Assembly (NCBI GenBank): GCA_029259935.1
Contig: JAJDEH010000405.1
Span: forward strand, 18,866 to 82,865
DNA length: 64,000 nucleotides
Reading direction: 5' to 3'
Source: Planctomycetota bacterium
GTDB lineage: Bacteria; Planctomycetota; Planctomycetia; Pirellulales; Pirellulaceae
Program-made: the position numbers and the translations under genes
Part shown: in pieces, positions 37,139 to 46,692 of the stretch
Numbering within the stretch: position 1 is the first letter of the stretch
Layout of the letters: each line of letters begins with the position of its first letter
The notes under the pieces: model-generated
What the model saw: only the letters and a program-made list of their open reading frames with translations
The model's database searches: none
Told to the model about the DNA's origin: nothing

Positions 37139-37500
37139 CTAAACACTCCCGATTGGTGAGAAAGAGGTGTAGTCCTGGTACCCAGAGGTTTCAGGCTCAA
37201 AAGCCGTGATCGACACGACCGTACGCCGGGACGCTTCACCCGGCAGTTGATAAGTTTCGCTAACAAACCCAGTATAGTTACGGGAATTCTCGAATGTCAA
37301 CGAATGTGCAAGATTCCTGAACATCCTTGAGTACCACCTGCGGGCCGCAAGGGGGAAAACTCACGGACTTTTCACCTTAAATCCTTGTCAGACAACAAGT
37401 AGCGGCGGAGTCCGTGAAGGCCCTAGCAGCCGAGTGATCAGCAACAAATGGTCTTTCGCCTGGCCGTCTGTTTCTTATTCCCGATTATGACGATTTCCGT

Positions 37501-39297
37501 TCAGTTTTTTCTCGACACCTTTTCTCGACGCCGCAACCCAACTCCCGTCACCGCGCAGACCAAGCAAAATGCCCCGCCCAAGCCGGCCAGCCAATCGCCC
37601 GACCACTGGTAGAATGTCCGGCGGCCATCACGTCTGGCCTGCACGTAAATCCGGCCGGTGTTCCGTCGCGGCCCCTTTTCGAGGATGCGGCCGTTGCCAT
37701 CGATCCAGGCCGAAAAGCCAGTGTTCGCCGCGATCAACGTTGGCTTTCGATTTTCGATCGAGCGAAACACGCTGCAGGTCAGATGCATGTCGAGGCAACT
37801 CGATCCCCTGAACCAACCGTCGTCGGTGATGTTGATCAGCAGGTCGGGCGCTTTGCCGTCGCGGGCCAAGCGGGCGACCTGTCGGCGGATGAGATGCGGC
37901 ACGGTACTCTCGAAACAGATATTAGGCGAAAGCCGAAATCCGCCCACCTCAAACGCGCGCGGCTCGACACCGGGCCGCAACGGCATGGGGATCGGTGTCA
38001 CCTTATAGAGCCAGGGGAACCAATCGCCGAACAAGATGTACTCGCCAAACGGCACGCGGTGCATCTTGAAATAACGGTCTTCAATATGTCCTTCGGGACC
38101 AATCAGCAACGCCGTATTGAAAACGTCGAACTGTTCGCTGGGCGGATCACTTGCGCTGGCTGCATCGTGAATCAGAGCGGTTTGCGTTCCAACCAACATG
38201 CGAAGATCCGAGATGGGTCGCTCAAATCCTTCGCTTTTCGCGGCAAGCGCATAGCCGATGAAATCCGGCGAGGTTTCGATTCGACCATGGTCAATCTTCT
38301 CCAGGCTGGTCACGTCCTCGGAGTGCAGTTGATCGGGATAAGGGAATTTCCCCTCGGGCCAAATCAGCAGGTCGATTTCGCCAAACTCCTTGCGCGCCTC
38401 ACTCGTTACCTCCCGGTATTGTTCAAACGAATACTCCCGTCGCCGTCGGGCGTCTTCCTGGGAATCGGCCAGCACCGTATCAATCGAACCCTGAATCAGC
38501 GCCACGTTAAGCGTCTTGCCTTCGGCCAGTGGCGGCGTTTCATTCAACCGGTATGAGCCATAGGCAAGACTTGCGGCGATCAGCACCACGGCGGGGGCGA
38601 GGGCCCAAATCCGCCACTTGCCATTCCACGGCAGCACCTTGACCATGGCCGCCGCGACGAGCAACACCAGGAAACTCACGCCGTAAGCTCCGAACAGATC
38701 CGAAATCTGAATCAGCATCGGCCACTTCACTTGAGTATGCCCCAGCAAGGCCATTGAGAGCCCGGAAAACAGATGGCCACGAATCAACTCGAAACCGATC
38801 CAAGTTGCCGGTGCGGCGAGCACCAGAGAAATCCCCAACCGATGCACGGCCACCCGCGTCAGCCCTACAAACAGCGGCAAGTAAACTCCCATGTATCCGG
38901 CCAACGCCAGCCAGCCAAGAAACAGCGCAGGGTGCGGAAGGGGAATGAAGTAAAACAGCGCCAGCCAGTAGGCCGCCCCCGCCAACCACAGCTTGAGATA
39001 GGGCCGCCGGCCCGCAAGCTGCTTCCGCTGCACAAGCCCCAGCCAAAACACCGGAGCGACCCACCCCAGCGGCCACCAACCCAAGGGCGGAAAGGCCGAC
39101 CACATCAACAATCCGCTCGCCAATCCCCAGGTCAAAGTCGATTGATGCCAAGCCACTGGCGACCGATTCGCTTCGGCCGCTCTGGCCTTCTTCGATGATG
39201 CGGCGCGGGACGATTCTTGTTCGTCTTGAGCGCCTGATGCGATTGCGCGTGATCGCGATTTTCGGCGAGTCGTTTTTTTAGTAGCCGCAGTGGTCAT
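37501..39297 (-). CDS. lnt: Apolipoprotein N-acyltransferase
   Basis: A 598-residue inner-membrane enzyme that adds the third acyl chain to lipoproteins. A basic, low-complexity N-terminal extension of ~45 residues (TKKTTRRKSRSRA) precedes six to eight helices and the nitrilase domain. The Glu-Lys-Cys triad is partly visible: WPEGKFPYPD holds a conserved Glu-containing strand, and the nucleophile Cys is in SPNICFESTVPHLIRR. A final helix (WSGDWLAGLGGAFCLVCAV) closes the chain. The long N-terminus is unusual compared with ~510 residues in E. coli. Confidence 0.9.
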   Translation of the reverse strand: MTTAATKKTTRRKSRSRAIASGAQDEQESSRAASSKKARAAEANRSPVAWHQSTLTWGLASGLLMWSAFPPLGWWPLGWVAPVFWLGLVQRKQLAGRRPYLKLWLAGAAYWLALFYFIPLPHPALFLGWLALAGYMGVYLPLFVGLTRVAVHRLGISLVLAAPATWIGFELIRGHLFSGLSMALLGHTQVKWPMLIQISDLFGAYGVSFLVLLVAAAMVKVLPWNGKWRIWALAPAVVLIAASLAYGSYRLNETPPLAEGKTLNVALIQGSIDTVLADSQEDARRRREYSFEQYREVTSEARKEFGEIDLLIWPEGKFPYPDQLHSEDVTSLEKIDHGRIETSPDFIGYALAAKSEGFERPISDLRMLVGTQTALIHDAASASDPPSEQFDVFNTALLIGPEGHIEDRYFKMHRVPFGEYILFGDWFPWLYKVTPIPMPLRPGVEPRAFEVGGFRLSPNICFESTVPHLIRRQVARLARDGKAPDLLINITDDGWFRGSSCLDMHLTCSVFRSIENRKPTLIAANTGFSAWIDGNGRILEKGPRRNTGRIYVQARRDGRRTFYQWSGDWLAGLGGAFCLVCAVTGVGLRRREKVSRKN

Positions 39298-39850
39298 AGG
39301 ATTGGATGGAGCAGCGTAGTTGTCTGAGGAAATTAGTAAGTGTCGTGCATGGAACGTCCCCCTACCCCACCTTCTGTTAAGGAGGGGGATTCAGTTTTCC
39401 CGCTTGCGGGCAGAGGTCAGTTCTCACCCTTTGTAAGGGAGAACTTGAGGTGGTCCATCAGCAACGCATAGGATATCCCACCTCAACCGGCCATGAATAG
39501 AGAAACTGGGAAAGCTTCCCCAAGCGGGGCACTCGCGGTCTTGTAACATACGCGCCGTCGCACCTGGCCCCTCTTTGCCCACAATCCCTTCATTTTATCC
39601 GACCCCGCCAGTTTCTTCCACCACGATTTTATTCGCCGAGCCTTGAAGCACGTGGCGGTAAATTAGACAAGGCCACCAGCCCAGAAATGACGAGGCAGAG
39701 TTTGGCCGACCGCACGTTGTTCGAGCCCAGCCACCCGGAACTAAGTCCTGACAAGACTCTCAAGTACTTTTGCCGGGCGTGTCGTCGTTGCTTTTTTGCA
39801 CTCGGCGCGGTTCGCTTTCGCTCACCAGAAACGGAATTAGAAACTCAGCA
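39298..39850. other. 553-bp gap with several inverted repeats, no gene seen
   Basis: Between the end of the CAP gene and the start of lnt. It contains CCCCTACCCCACCTTCTGTTAAGG-type G/C-run hairpins at about 39358-39390, AGTTCTC..CCCTT pairing with AAGGGAGAACT at 39419-39445, and a 9-bp inverted repeat TTGAGGTGG (39445-39453) with CCACCTCAA (39478-39486). This looks like a degenerate intergenic repeat or small non-autonomous element. No open frame looks like a gene. Confidence 0.45.
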
Positions 39851-40978
39851 TTACTGAACTTTCAGTCGCGGGGGATTGTTCGCTTCGCTGCTAGCTCCTA
39901 GCGTGATGTTCCACACGTTGGTTCCGTCACGGCTTTGGGCCAACCCGATGCCCAACTCCGTGGTGTTGGGATTGAGCAGTTTGGCGGCCAACCGCTGTCC
40001 CCCCATCCAGTCTCGCACCGCCCGAGCCGCGGTGACGGCACCGCCGTTGAACACCTCGTCCATGTCGGCGTTGTAACCGAGGGCCAGACCGCGGTCGGTC
40101 GGCGACTTGCCGTCCAGAACGTGGTTCAACTGCTCGACGCGAGCCATGTGCTTGGCGTGGCGTCGGGCCGCCGAGAACAACTTGGTGTTGGGCTTCAGGG
40201 CCGTCAAACCGGTGGCCGTTCGCCGGGCGTTTATCTCGTCGAAGAGTTCCTTCTCGGTCCGCGAGACGGCGAGCGTCTGCTGTTTAGGTGCCTTGGGCTG
40301 CGGCTTCGGATCGACTTTCAGCGGCTGAGGTTTCTGCCGCGGGACGGGCGCCTTTGGATTCGTGCCCTTGGGGTCTTGTTGCGTACCGGCGGCGGGCTGC
40401 TTCGAAGGACTAGCTCCAGCGACGGCCACTTTTGGCGGATTGTTGGCCTCGGCACTTCTACCGGCGACCAGGATCCAGACGTTGGTGCCGTCGGCGGACC
40501 TGGCGTTGCCAACGCCGACTTCTGTGTCCTTGGCGCTAAGGATGGTGGTGCGGTGACCGGCTTTAGATGCCATCCAATCACGCACCATTTGCTCGGGGCT
40601 GGATTGCCCGCCACCGAAGTTCTCCAGCACGAACCTAGGATATCCCTCTGCTTTCACCCGCTGGGAAGGGGTTCTGCCATCGACCTGGTGCCCGATCTGA
40701 TTGGCGTTGGCCATGAATTTGCAGTACTTGCGGGACGCGGTGCAGAGCTTCGCGTTGAGCACGTAGGGCTTCAGCCGCGTAGGGTCGTTGATCGCCTTTC
40801 CGGCATTCGCCTTTTCGCGTTCCTGGTTGACCCGGTCGAAGAGTTGCTTCTCGGTCGCACTGATCCGCGCCACGCCGCCTTGCCCGAAGGCGGGAGCCGC
40901 CGTGAACATCGTGACCAGCAGAGCAGGCAGTAGGGCGGTGAAGGTCGTTCGCAGGCAGGTCTTGGTGAAGTGTCGCAT
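39851..40978 (-). CDS. Secreted protein with two CAP (SCP/PR1) domains
   Basis: A 375-residue protein counted from ATG 40978, which has AAGGAG upstream and a signal peptide (TCLRTTFTALLPALLVTMFTAAPAFG). Two CAP domains follow. The first is at about residues 40-180 (EKQLFDRVNQEREKANAG, GQSSPEQMVRDWMASKAGH, EVGVGNARSADGTNVWILV) and the second at about 245-370 (EKELFDEINARRTATGLTALKPN, AVRDWMGGQRLAAKLLNPN, ELGIGLAQSRDGTNVWNIT). They are joined by a Pro/Lys-rich linker. The two copies share the DGTNVW signature, so the gene probably arose by internal duplication. Function is unknown; CAP proteins bind lipids or act in defence or peptide processing. Confidence 0.88.
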   Translation of the reverse strand: MRHFTKTCLRTTFTALLPALLVTMFTAAPAFGQGGVARISATEKQLFDRVNQEREKANAGKAINDPTRLKPYVLNAKLCTASRKYCKFMANANQIGHQVDGRTPSQRVKAEGYPRFVLENFGGGQSSPEQMVRDWMASKAGHRTTILSAKDTEVGVGNARSADGTNVWILVAGRSAEANNPPKVAVAGASPSKQPAAGTQQDPKGTNPKAPVPRQKPQPLKVDPKPQPKAPKQQTLAVSRTEKELFDEINARRTATGLTALKPNTKLFSAARRHAKHMARVEQLNHVLDGKSPTDRGLALGYNADMDEVFNGGAVTAARAVRDWMGGQRLAAKLLNPNTTELGIGLAQSRDGTNVWNITLGASSEANNPPRLKVQ

Positions 40979-41190
40979 GTCGTGTCTCCTTCTTGGTAAA
41001 CGGGTTACGCCCTTTGTTGGGCGGTGAGTTGTCTTTCCGGCGGCGATGACTTGTCCCGAAACATCCTTAGGACACCCATCCAAAAACGATAGGTTCAACG
41101 AGCTGCTGGGACGCTCAGGGCCTGAATCGCGCACGATTCTTCATTCACCTCGACCGCTGCCAGCGACTCGACTCATGATGGAAAAGCCGC

Positions 41191-41838
41191 TCAACGCGGC
41201 AGGTACCAAGAACCCTCGCCGTAGTTCTGCCATTGGTCCATTCCGGGTAACATTTCTATGGGGGGCAACTTCTTGTCAGAGAAAAAGCGATAAGAATGCT
41301 TGGTGATCGGGTTGGTGATCTGGACGTACTTCTCAGTTCGACTGGACTCCGTGAAATAGTTGGTTGTTGTCTTGCCGGTTGTTTTAGATTTCGCGGTCTT
41401 TCTCCACACCATGCCGTAGCCGGCGAAAGAGTTGTTGATGCAAATGAAGGACCCCTGTTCCGTCGAGTTCTTATATCTGTAGTCGTGCCTCCCGCTGTCC
41501 CGGGTTAGATCCTGAATGACGTCGATGGTTTGGACGGCGTTCCCCGCGGGGACCATGTAGGTCCATTTCAGTCTTCCTTGGTTGGCATGGAACACGAATA
41601 CGTGACCTGAATAGGTGTTGCCGGTGAACGTTTGCCCAGGCTGGATTGTTTGTTTTCCGGTAACTTCTTTGCCTTGGAAATCGACCCACTTAAGATCAAT
41701 TGGAGTTTGTTCGTTGTTCTTCCAGGTCACGACTACTTTGAAATTGGATCCGACAGACCGAAGCGATTTCTCCGCGGATGCCGTGGACGCCGAAGCGACG
41801 GCGAAAACTAGAGTAAGGCAGATCATCAGTCGTTTCAT
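41191..41838 (-). CDS. Secreted protein with a VHL-beta-like domain
   Basis: A 215-residue protein with a signal peptide (LMICLTLVFAVASASTASAE). Residues ~27-85 resemble the beta domain of the von Hippel-Lindau protein: RSVGSNF, a WVDFQG turn (Trp51, compare VHL Trp88 in VWLNFDG), the IQPGQTF loop (compare LPPGT) and TYSGHVFVF (compare SYRGHLWLF, with His79 at the position of His115). The C-terminal ~100 residues (GSFICINNSFAGYGMVWRK) do not match VHL and have no family I recognise. VHL-beta domains are known in bacteria as domain families of unknown function. It stands alone. Confidence 0.75.
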   Translation of the reverse strand: MKRLMICLTLVFAVASASTASAEKSLRSVGSNFKVVVTWKNNEQTPIDLKWVDFQGKEVTGKQTIQPGQTFTGNTYSGHVFVFHANQGRLKWTYMVPAGNAVQTIDVIQDLTRDSGRHDYRYKNSTEQGSFICINNSFAGYGMVWRKTAKSKTTGKTTTNYFTESSRTEKYVQITNPITKHSYRFFSDKKLPPIEMLPGMDQWQNYGEGSWYLPR

Positions 41839-42547
41839 TTTTCGTTTCCTTTAGCGAGTCCCACTAGGGGATGAGTGAATAACCGCCAATTCGCAACTCT
41901 GGAACCCGCAAACAATCTTGCGACAATCGACGGTAGCGCCATCGCCACGAATTAGAGGCGACGATTCGCGTTGACATCAGGTCTTACGGAGTTGGCATCC
42001 CAAACCTACGGGAGGTACAACAAAAAACTCGGAAAATACGGCTCACGGTCCCCTATCCCGCCATCCCGAGCGAGCCCGACGCCCTGCCCTGGGGATTTCG
42101 GGAAAGGAAGCCACGAGTCCATGGCAATCGAGTCCATGGCAATCGAGTCCATGGCAATCGAGTCCATGGCAATCGAGTCCATGGCAATCGAGTCCACGGC
42201 AATCGAGTCCACGGCAATCGAGTCCACGGCAATGTGGTGTAGGAGAAAGACCTTGTGGATGATTCTCAGCCAGCCATCAGTGCGAGTTTGTTATCGCGCA
42301 TTCGGCGAAATGACCGGGATGACGCAGCGTGGCGCGAACCCATGGGGCTCTCTATTTCGGCTTGCGCGGCGTGTCTTTTCTAACGCTCGATCGCGCAGAC
42401 TCTCTGAATCTCAGAATTGGCGGCCAGGCGGTTAACAGGCTTGGACTCTCACTCGTTCTTCGAATTTACATTCTCGCGATTGGAGTTCCTAACCGAAGGC
42501 TCTCGACCTCCAGACTTTTCGCCCAAATTGGAGACGAGCTGCCACAT
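41839..42547. other. 709-bp gene-poor stretch with minisatellite
   Basis: Lies between the start of the VHL-like gene and the end of the kinase gene. The only clear structure is the 15-bp tandem repeat at 42115-42233. An open frame across it (41971-42435) has a biased composition and no ribosome-binding site, so I do not call it. The stretch from 42234 to 42547 shows nothing recognisable. Confidence 0.5.
42115..42233. repeat. 15-bp minisatellite, eight units
   Basis: The unit is GAGTCCATGGCAATC. Five identical copies (42115-42189) are followed by three with ATGG changed to ACGG (42190-42233, the last lacking its final base). The period is a multiple of three, so any frame through it stays open. 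It is not CRISPR: there are no spacers. Confidence 0.97.
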
Positions 42548-45500
42548 TTACTTACGCTCTGTCTCCAACGGTTCCAGAAAGATCTCAACGGCGGACCAGA
42601 ATTGTAGCCAATCAGCTTTTTCCGTCGATGGAAGATTGGCCAGCGACTCTTGCTCGCGAATGGATGCCAGGTCCTTGTCGACTTGCCATTGTTTAACGAG
42701 CTTGGCGACTGGCGGTCCTAGTTCAGGCTGCTGGTCGATCGATGCACTGAAAAGGTCTAGCTGCGCCTTGAGCCGCTTCAGCGCCTGCCCGCGCCAAACG
42801 GCTCGTTCTCGACCGTCAGTCTGGCCCGCCTCGACCCCGGTGCCAGAGGCCGCCAGCACCGCGGCACGCGCCGCGTTGTAGCGGTATGTGGCAGCCTGTT
42901 TGGCCGGAGTTTCCGGATCGTCGAGTACATCCGCATAAAACTGCGCCGCTGCAACGAACTGCTTTTTATACAATTGGCAATGCCGCGCCAGTTCCAACTT
43001 CTCTTCCGAATTCGCAGGTTTGACCTCTCCGCGCAGAATCGCGGGTAGCTTTGCGTCAAGCTCGACTAGCCGCTCCGCCTCTTTCAGCCATTGCGCGGAA
43101 GGGTGACGCCAGCCAGCTTTGCGAGAACCCCGCGTATGTCCTTGCTGAAAAGCCTTGAGCGATTCGTTGAGTCGGCCGTTGCTGCGCAGTGCGGATGCCA
43201 GGTTGAGCCACGACACGGCTAATGTAGGATCGATTTCGACCGCCTTGCTATAGGCTTCGGTCGCCTCCTCCAGGAGACCCTGTCCGCGCAGAATGTTGCC
43301 GAGGTTTGAGTAGGCGGAAGCAAATCCCGGATTGATTTCAATGGCTTTTCGGTAGGCGGCGATGGCGTCGTCAAGCTGGCCGCGGGCTTGCAAGGCGACA
43401 CCGAGATTGAAATAGGGGTCCGCCTGATTTGGGTCAATGGCGATGGACTTCTGGCTGGCGGCAATCGCCTCGTCGAACTTGCGCTGCACGTTAAACACGG
43501 TCGACAGCCATGCGTACGCCTCGGCATGCCTAGGATCGATCTCGATGGCTTTTCGATAAGCGGCTTTCGCCTCATCATGCCGGCTTTGCTCCTGGAGCAC
43601 GCGGCCCAGGCGAAAATGAGCGATGGTGAATTCTGGATCAATCTCGATAGCCTTGCGATAGGCGGCGATCGTTTCATTTGGCTTGTTTTGCTTTTTGAAG
43701 ACGAAGCCCAAGTTGACGTACACGATCGCCAGACTAGGGTCTATTTCAAGTGCCTTCCGGTAGATGGCGATCGCTTCGTCCGGATCCTCCAGCACCGCGC
43801 CTAGGTTGACGTAGGCCGGCGCGTATTTCGAATCGATCTCGATGGCCTTCCGATAAGCCGCCATTGCCTCGTCGATCTTGTCTTGGCTCTTAAGGATGTT
43901 TCCAAGATCAGAGTACGCCTGTGCGTACTCTGGATCGACCTCGATAGCTCGGCGAAACGCGGACATCGCCCGATCCGGGTCGTTTTGACTACGGTATACG
44001 ACGCCCATGTTATAAATCGTCCCGGCGTCGTTGGGATCGATCTTGGCGGCTTGGCCAAAGGCGACTATCGCCTTGTCGAATTTTTCCTGTTTCGCAAGAG
44101 CACCACCGAGGCTGGAATAGGCCAACGCCCAGTTGGGAGCGATTTCGTTCACCCGGCGAAAAGCGACGACTGCCTCCTCCAACTTGTTCTGCTTGATCAG
44201 CGCATGGCCGAGGTTGACATAGGCCGGCGCGAACATGGGCTCGATTTCAATCGCCATGCGATAGGCTTTGATCGCGTCTTCGCCGCCGACCGCAAGGCCC
44301 AGGTTGTTGTAGGCGACCACCGATGTGGGGCGCAGCGCCAAAGCGGCTCGGTAACAGCCGGCCCGAATTTGAGGGTCCTTGGCGGCCATGCCAAATTGCA
44401 AGTGAAGCCAAAAATCATTGGGATGGCGCAGCAGCGCTCTTTCCAGCAGCGGAATCGGGTCACCGCCCAGCTTGTGAATACGAACCGCCAACGCGGCGAC
44501 CAATGCCGGCGACTGGTCTTCCGCCAGCGGATCCGCTGCCAGTTGCTTCAGCAACTTCAGGTCACTCCGTACCGGCAAACTACGGAATCTGTCCCGCCAG
44601 GAGGGATCGGGATCCACGGCCCGCGCAATCGCCAGCAGGCGTTCGGCGAGGTTGTCGTCTGATTCTGAATTCGCCCAACTGTCCAACGTCGCGACCCATT
44701 GCCAGCGAATATTGGATTCGCGAATCCTTGTAGCCAGTTCGCCGGGATCGCCCTGTTCGACGTTCAACCCTGCGAGCCGAAACTCCGCCTTATAGTTCGG
44801 GATAACTGCGGCAAGGTAGATTGTGTCTTCCGCGACGGTCGTGGCGTCCAAGCGGATGGATTCCAGTCTCCTCGCCTGTTGCTGATCACGTCGATCCGCT
44901 GCAAGGGCTGTGTTCAGTGCTGAAATTCCAGCCAGTTGGTCTTCCGCCAGAGTGAGCCCCGCCGTTGCGCTGAGTGCTTCGGCACGCTCGACGAGCGAAC
45001 ATGCTGCATCCAGCCGGCCTTCCCACATCGCGGGATTGTTGTGTAAGGCAAGGGCTGTGTCACGCTCGTTCTGCAACGTGCCGAGCAGTTCCTCTCGAAT
45101 ATCGGTTGCCTCATCCAGGGCTTTGACAATCTCGTTTTCAGTCTTGGTCTTTCGCGCATCGGCAAGCGTCTGTTCCCGCTGATACCAGATGAACGCCGCG
45201 CTCCCGCTGACAATGAGTACCAGCAGTGAAGTTGCCAATGCCATACTCGTTCGTCGGCGTTTGCGTTCCGCGACGGCGTTGGCTTGGGCTGTCGCGCGTT
45301 CTATCTCGGCTTGCTCAAGCCGACGCTGTACGGAGACTAGGTAGGCGGTTACGCGCTGAGCCACTTCTCCGGCGTTCTTGGGCCGCTGCCGCGCATCGTC
45401 GGCCAAACATTGCGTGGCTAGTTCGACCAGTTCGTCATCCGCTCCACAGGCATTCAACCGTTGCCGACACTGCGTAAGATCGCCTCGTTGTGCATGACGG

Positions 45501-46636
45501 AGCGCATCCCGAGCATCGTCCGCTTTGTAAGGTGGGTGTCCCGTCATCATGAAGCACAATATGGCTCCCAGTCCAAACACGTCACTACGCTCGTCCAGGG
45601 AATCGATCTTGCCCCGGGCTTGCTCAGGTGGCATGTAGGCTGGAGTGCCCATCACTTGGCCAGCTTGAGTCAGCCGGTCAGGGTCCGGCGTCGCGGCGTC
45701 TTTTCCGATCGTTTCGTCAAGCGATCCAATCAGGTTGTTCGTCGAGCCCCCTGCGGCCGGCACCGGTAAAAGGGAGCCCGGCCTCTGGCGAATGGGCCCA
45801 CCGTGGCCTTCAGAACTGACTAACCGTTTGCCCAAGCCCCAGTCCATGACCTGCACTTCGCCGAACGCACCGACCATGATGTTCGACGGCTTGAGGTCGC
45901 GGTGAATGACGCCTTGAGAGTGAGCGTAACCGACAGTTTGTGCAATTTGCTCAAAGATCTTCAGCAAGCTCGGCAAGTTGTCTTGTGGCTTGTCGCGATC
46001 ACGCATCAATTCGACAAGCGTGCGGCCCTCGATCAATTTCATGCTAAAGAAGGGAAGCCCATCCGCAAGGCGGCCAATCTCATGCACGGGCGGGATGCCT
46101 GGGTGCTGAAGCTGGCCAGTGATTCGAGCCTCTTCGACGAATCTCTCGGTCTGCTCATCGCCGGAAGGTCCCAGCATCACCTTGACGGCCAAATTTCGCT
46201 GCACATCGACATCGACCACGCGGAGTACAACGCCCATGCCACCGCGAGCGATCTCGCCAACAACCTGATATCGTCCAGCCAGCAAACGCGAAGTCTCCGC
46301 ATCTGCTGGCGATCCGGCAAGAAGTTCGACTGGCTGAGCTTCCGCCGGCAACAACCCTTCGCCTCGACTTGAATTCTCCGCGATGTCAACATCGCGGCAG
46401 ACGCCTCGTACCAGCCGGTCGACAAACTCCGTGCGCAAATCTCCGTTGCCACTCTCTGCTTGATTGCTTGTATCGGCGTTACGGTCCACTGACGTGTCGC
46501 CTTGAAATCTCTCGTCAAGCGCCGCTTGGCACTCGGCACATTCTTCCACGTGATCTTCGACGACGTGCCGGATATCTTCCGCAAGCTGGTCCGCGATTAG
46601 CGCGTCCAGGTGCTTTGCATCAGGGCATGGGTTCAT
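42548..46636 (-). CDS. ZAS-like anti-sigma / Ser-Thr protein kinase / TPR fusion
   Basis: A 1362-residue protein. Residues 4-37 carry a zinc-anti-sigma-type motif, His29-x3-Cys33-x2-Cys36 (DHVEECAECQ). A kinase domain at ~122-435 has the glycine loop GEIARGGMGVVLRV, Lys152, HRDLKPSNIMV, DWG in place of DFG, and GTPAYMPPEQARG. One membrane helix (SMALATSLLVLIVSGSAAFIW) follows at ~475-495. The rest is extracytoplasmic: ~250 helical residues, then about a dozen 34-residue TPRs (AYSNLGNILRGQGLLEEAT). It lies 56 bp after the ECF sigma gene on the same strand, so it likely controls that sigma factor; kinase-controlled ECF factors are known. Confidence 0.9.
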   Translation of the reverse strand: MNPCPDAKHLDALIADQLAEDIRHVVEDHVEECAECQAALDERFQGDTSVDRNADTSNQAESGNGDLRTEFVDRLVRGVCRDVDIAENSSRGEGLLPAEAQPVELLAGSPADAETSRLLAGRYQVVGEIARGGMGVVLRVVDVDVQRNLAVKVMLGPSGDEQTERFVEEARITGQLQHPGIPPVHEIGRLADGLPFFSMKLIEGRTLVELMRDRDKPQDNLPSLLKIFEQIAQTVGYAHSQGVIHRDLKPSNIMVGAFGEVQVMDWGLGKRLVSSEGHGGPIRQRPGSLLPVPAAGGSTNNLIGSLDETIGKDAATPDPDRLTQAGQVMGTPAYMPPEQARGKIDSLDERSDVFGLGAILCFMMTGHPPYKADDARDALRHAQRGDLTQCRQRLNACGADDELVELATQCLADDARQRPKNAGEVAQRVTAYLVSVQRRLEQAEIERATAQANAVAERKRRRTSMALATSLLVLIVSGSAAFIWYQREQTLADARKTKTENEIVKALDEATDIREELLGTLQNERDTALALHNNPAMWEGRLDAACSLVERAEALSATAGLTLAEDQLAGISALNTALAADRRDQQQARRLESIRLDATTVAEDTIYLAAVIPNYKAEFRLAGLNVEQGDPGELATRIRESNIRWQWVATLDSWANSESDDNLAERLLAIARAVDPDPSWRDRFRSLPVRSDLKLLKQLAADPLAEDQSPALVAALAVRIHKLGGDPIPLLERALLRHPNDFWLHLQFGMAAKDPQIRAGCYRAALALRPTSVVAYNNLGLAVGGEDAIKAYRMAIEIEPMFAPAYVNLGHALIKQNKLEEAVVAFRRVNEIAPNWALAYSSLGGALAKQEKFDKAIVAFGQAAKIDPNDAGTIYNMGVVYRSQNDPDRAMSAFRRAIEVDPEYAQAYSDLGNILKSQDKIDEAMAAYRKAIEIDSKYAPAYVNLGAVLEDPDEAIAIYRKALEIDPSLAIVYVNLGFVFKKQNKPNETIAAYRKAIEIDPEFTIAHFRLGRVLQEQSRHDEAKAAYRKAIEIDPRHAEAYAWLSTVFNVQRKFDEAIAASQKSIAIDPNQADPYFNLGVALQARGQLDDAIAAYRKAIEINPGFASAYSNLGNILRGQGLLEEATEAYSKAVEIDPTLAVSWLNLASALRSNGRLNESLKAFQQGHTRGSRKAGWRHPSAQWLKEAERLVELDAKLPAILRGEVKPANSEEKLELARHCQLYKKQFVAAAQFYADVLDDPETPAKQAATYRYNAARAAVLAASGTGVEAGQTDGRERAVWRGQALKRLKAQLDLFSASIDQQPELGPPVAKLVKQWQVDKDLASIREQESLANLPSTEKADWLQFWSAVEIFLEPLETERK

Positions 46637-46692
46637 GACTTACGATCCCCGGCTGAGCCGGCGCGCATGGCGCGTTCCATTCCGTACTTCCA

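Noticed and set aside
42115..42233. Possible CRISPR-like array
   Set aside because: The units are contiguous with no spacers and no cas genes are present.
41971..42435. A 154-codon frame through the minisatellite (ESMAI repeats)
   Set aside because: It is open only because the repeat period is a multiple of three; no ribosome-binding site, biased composition and no similarity to any family.
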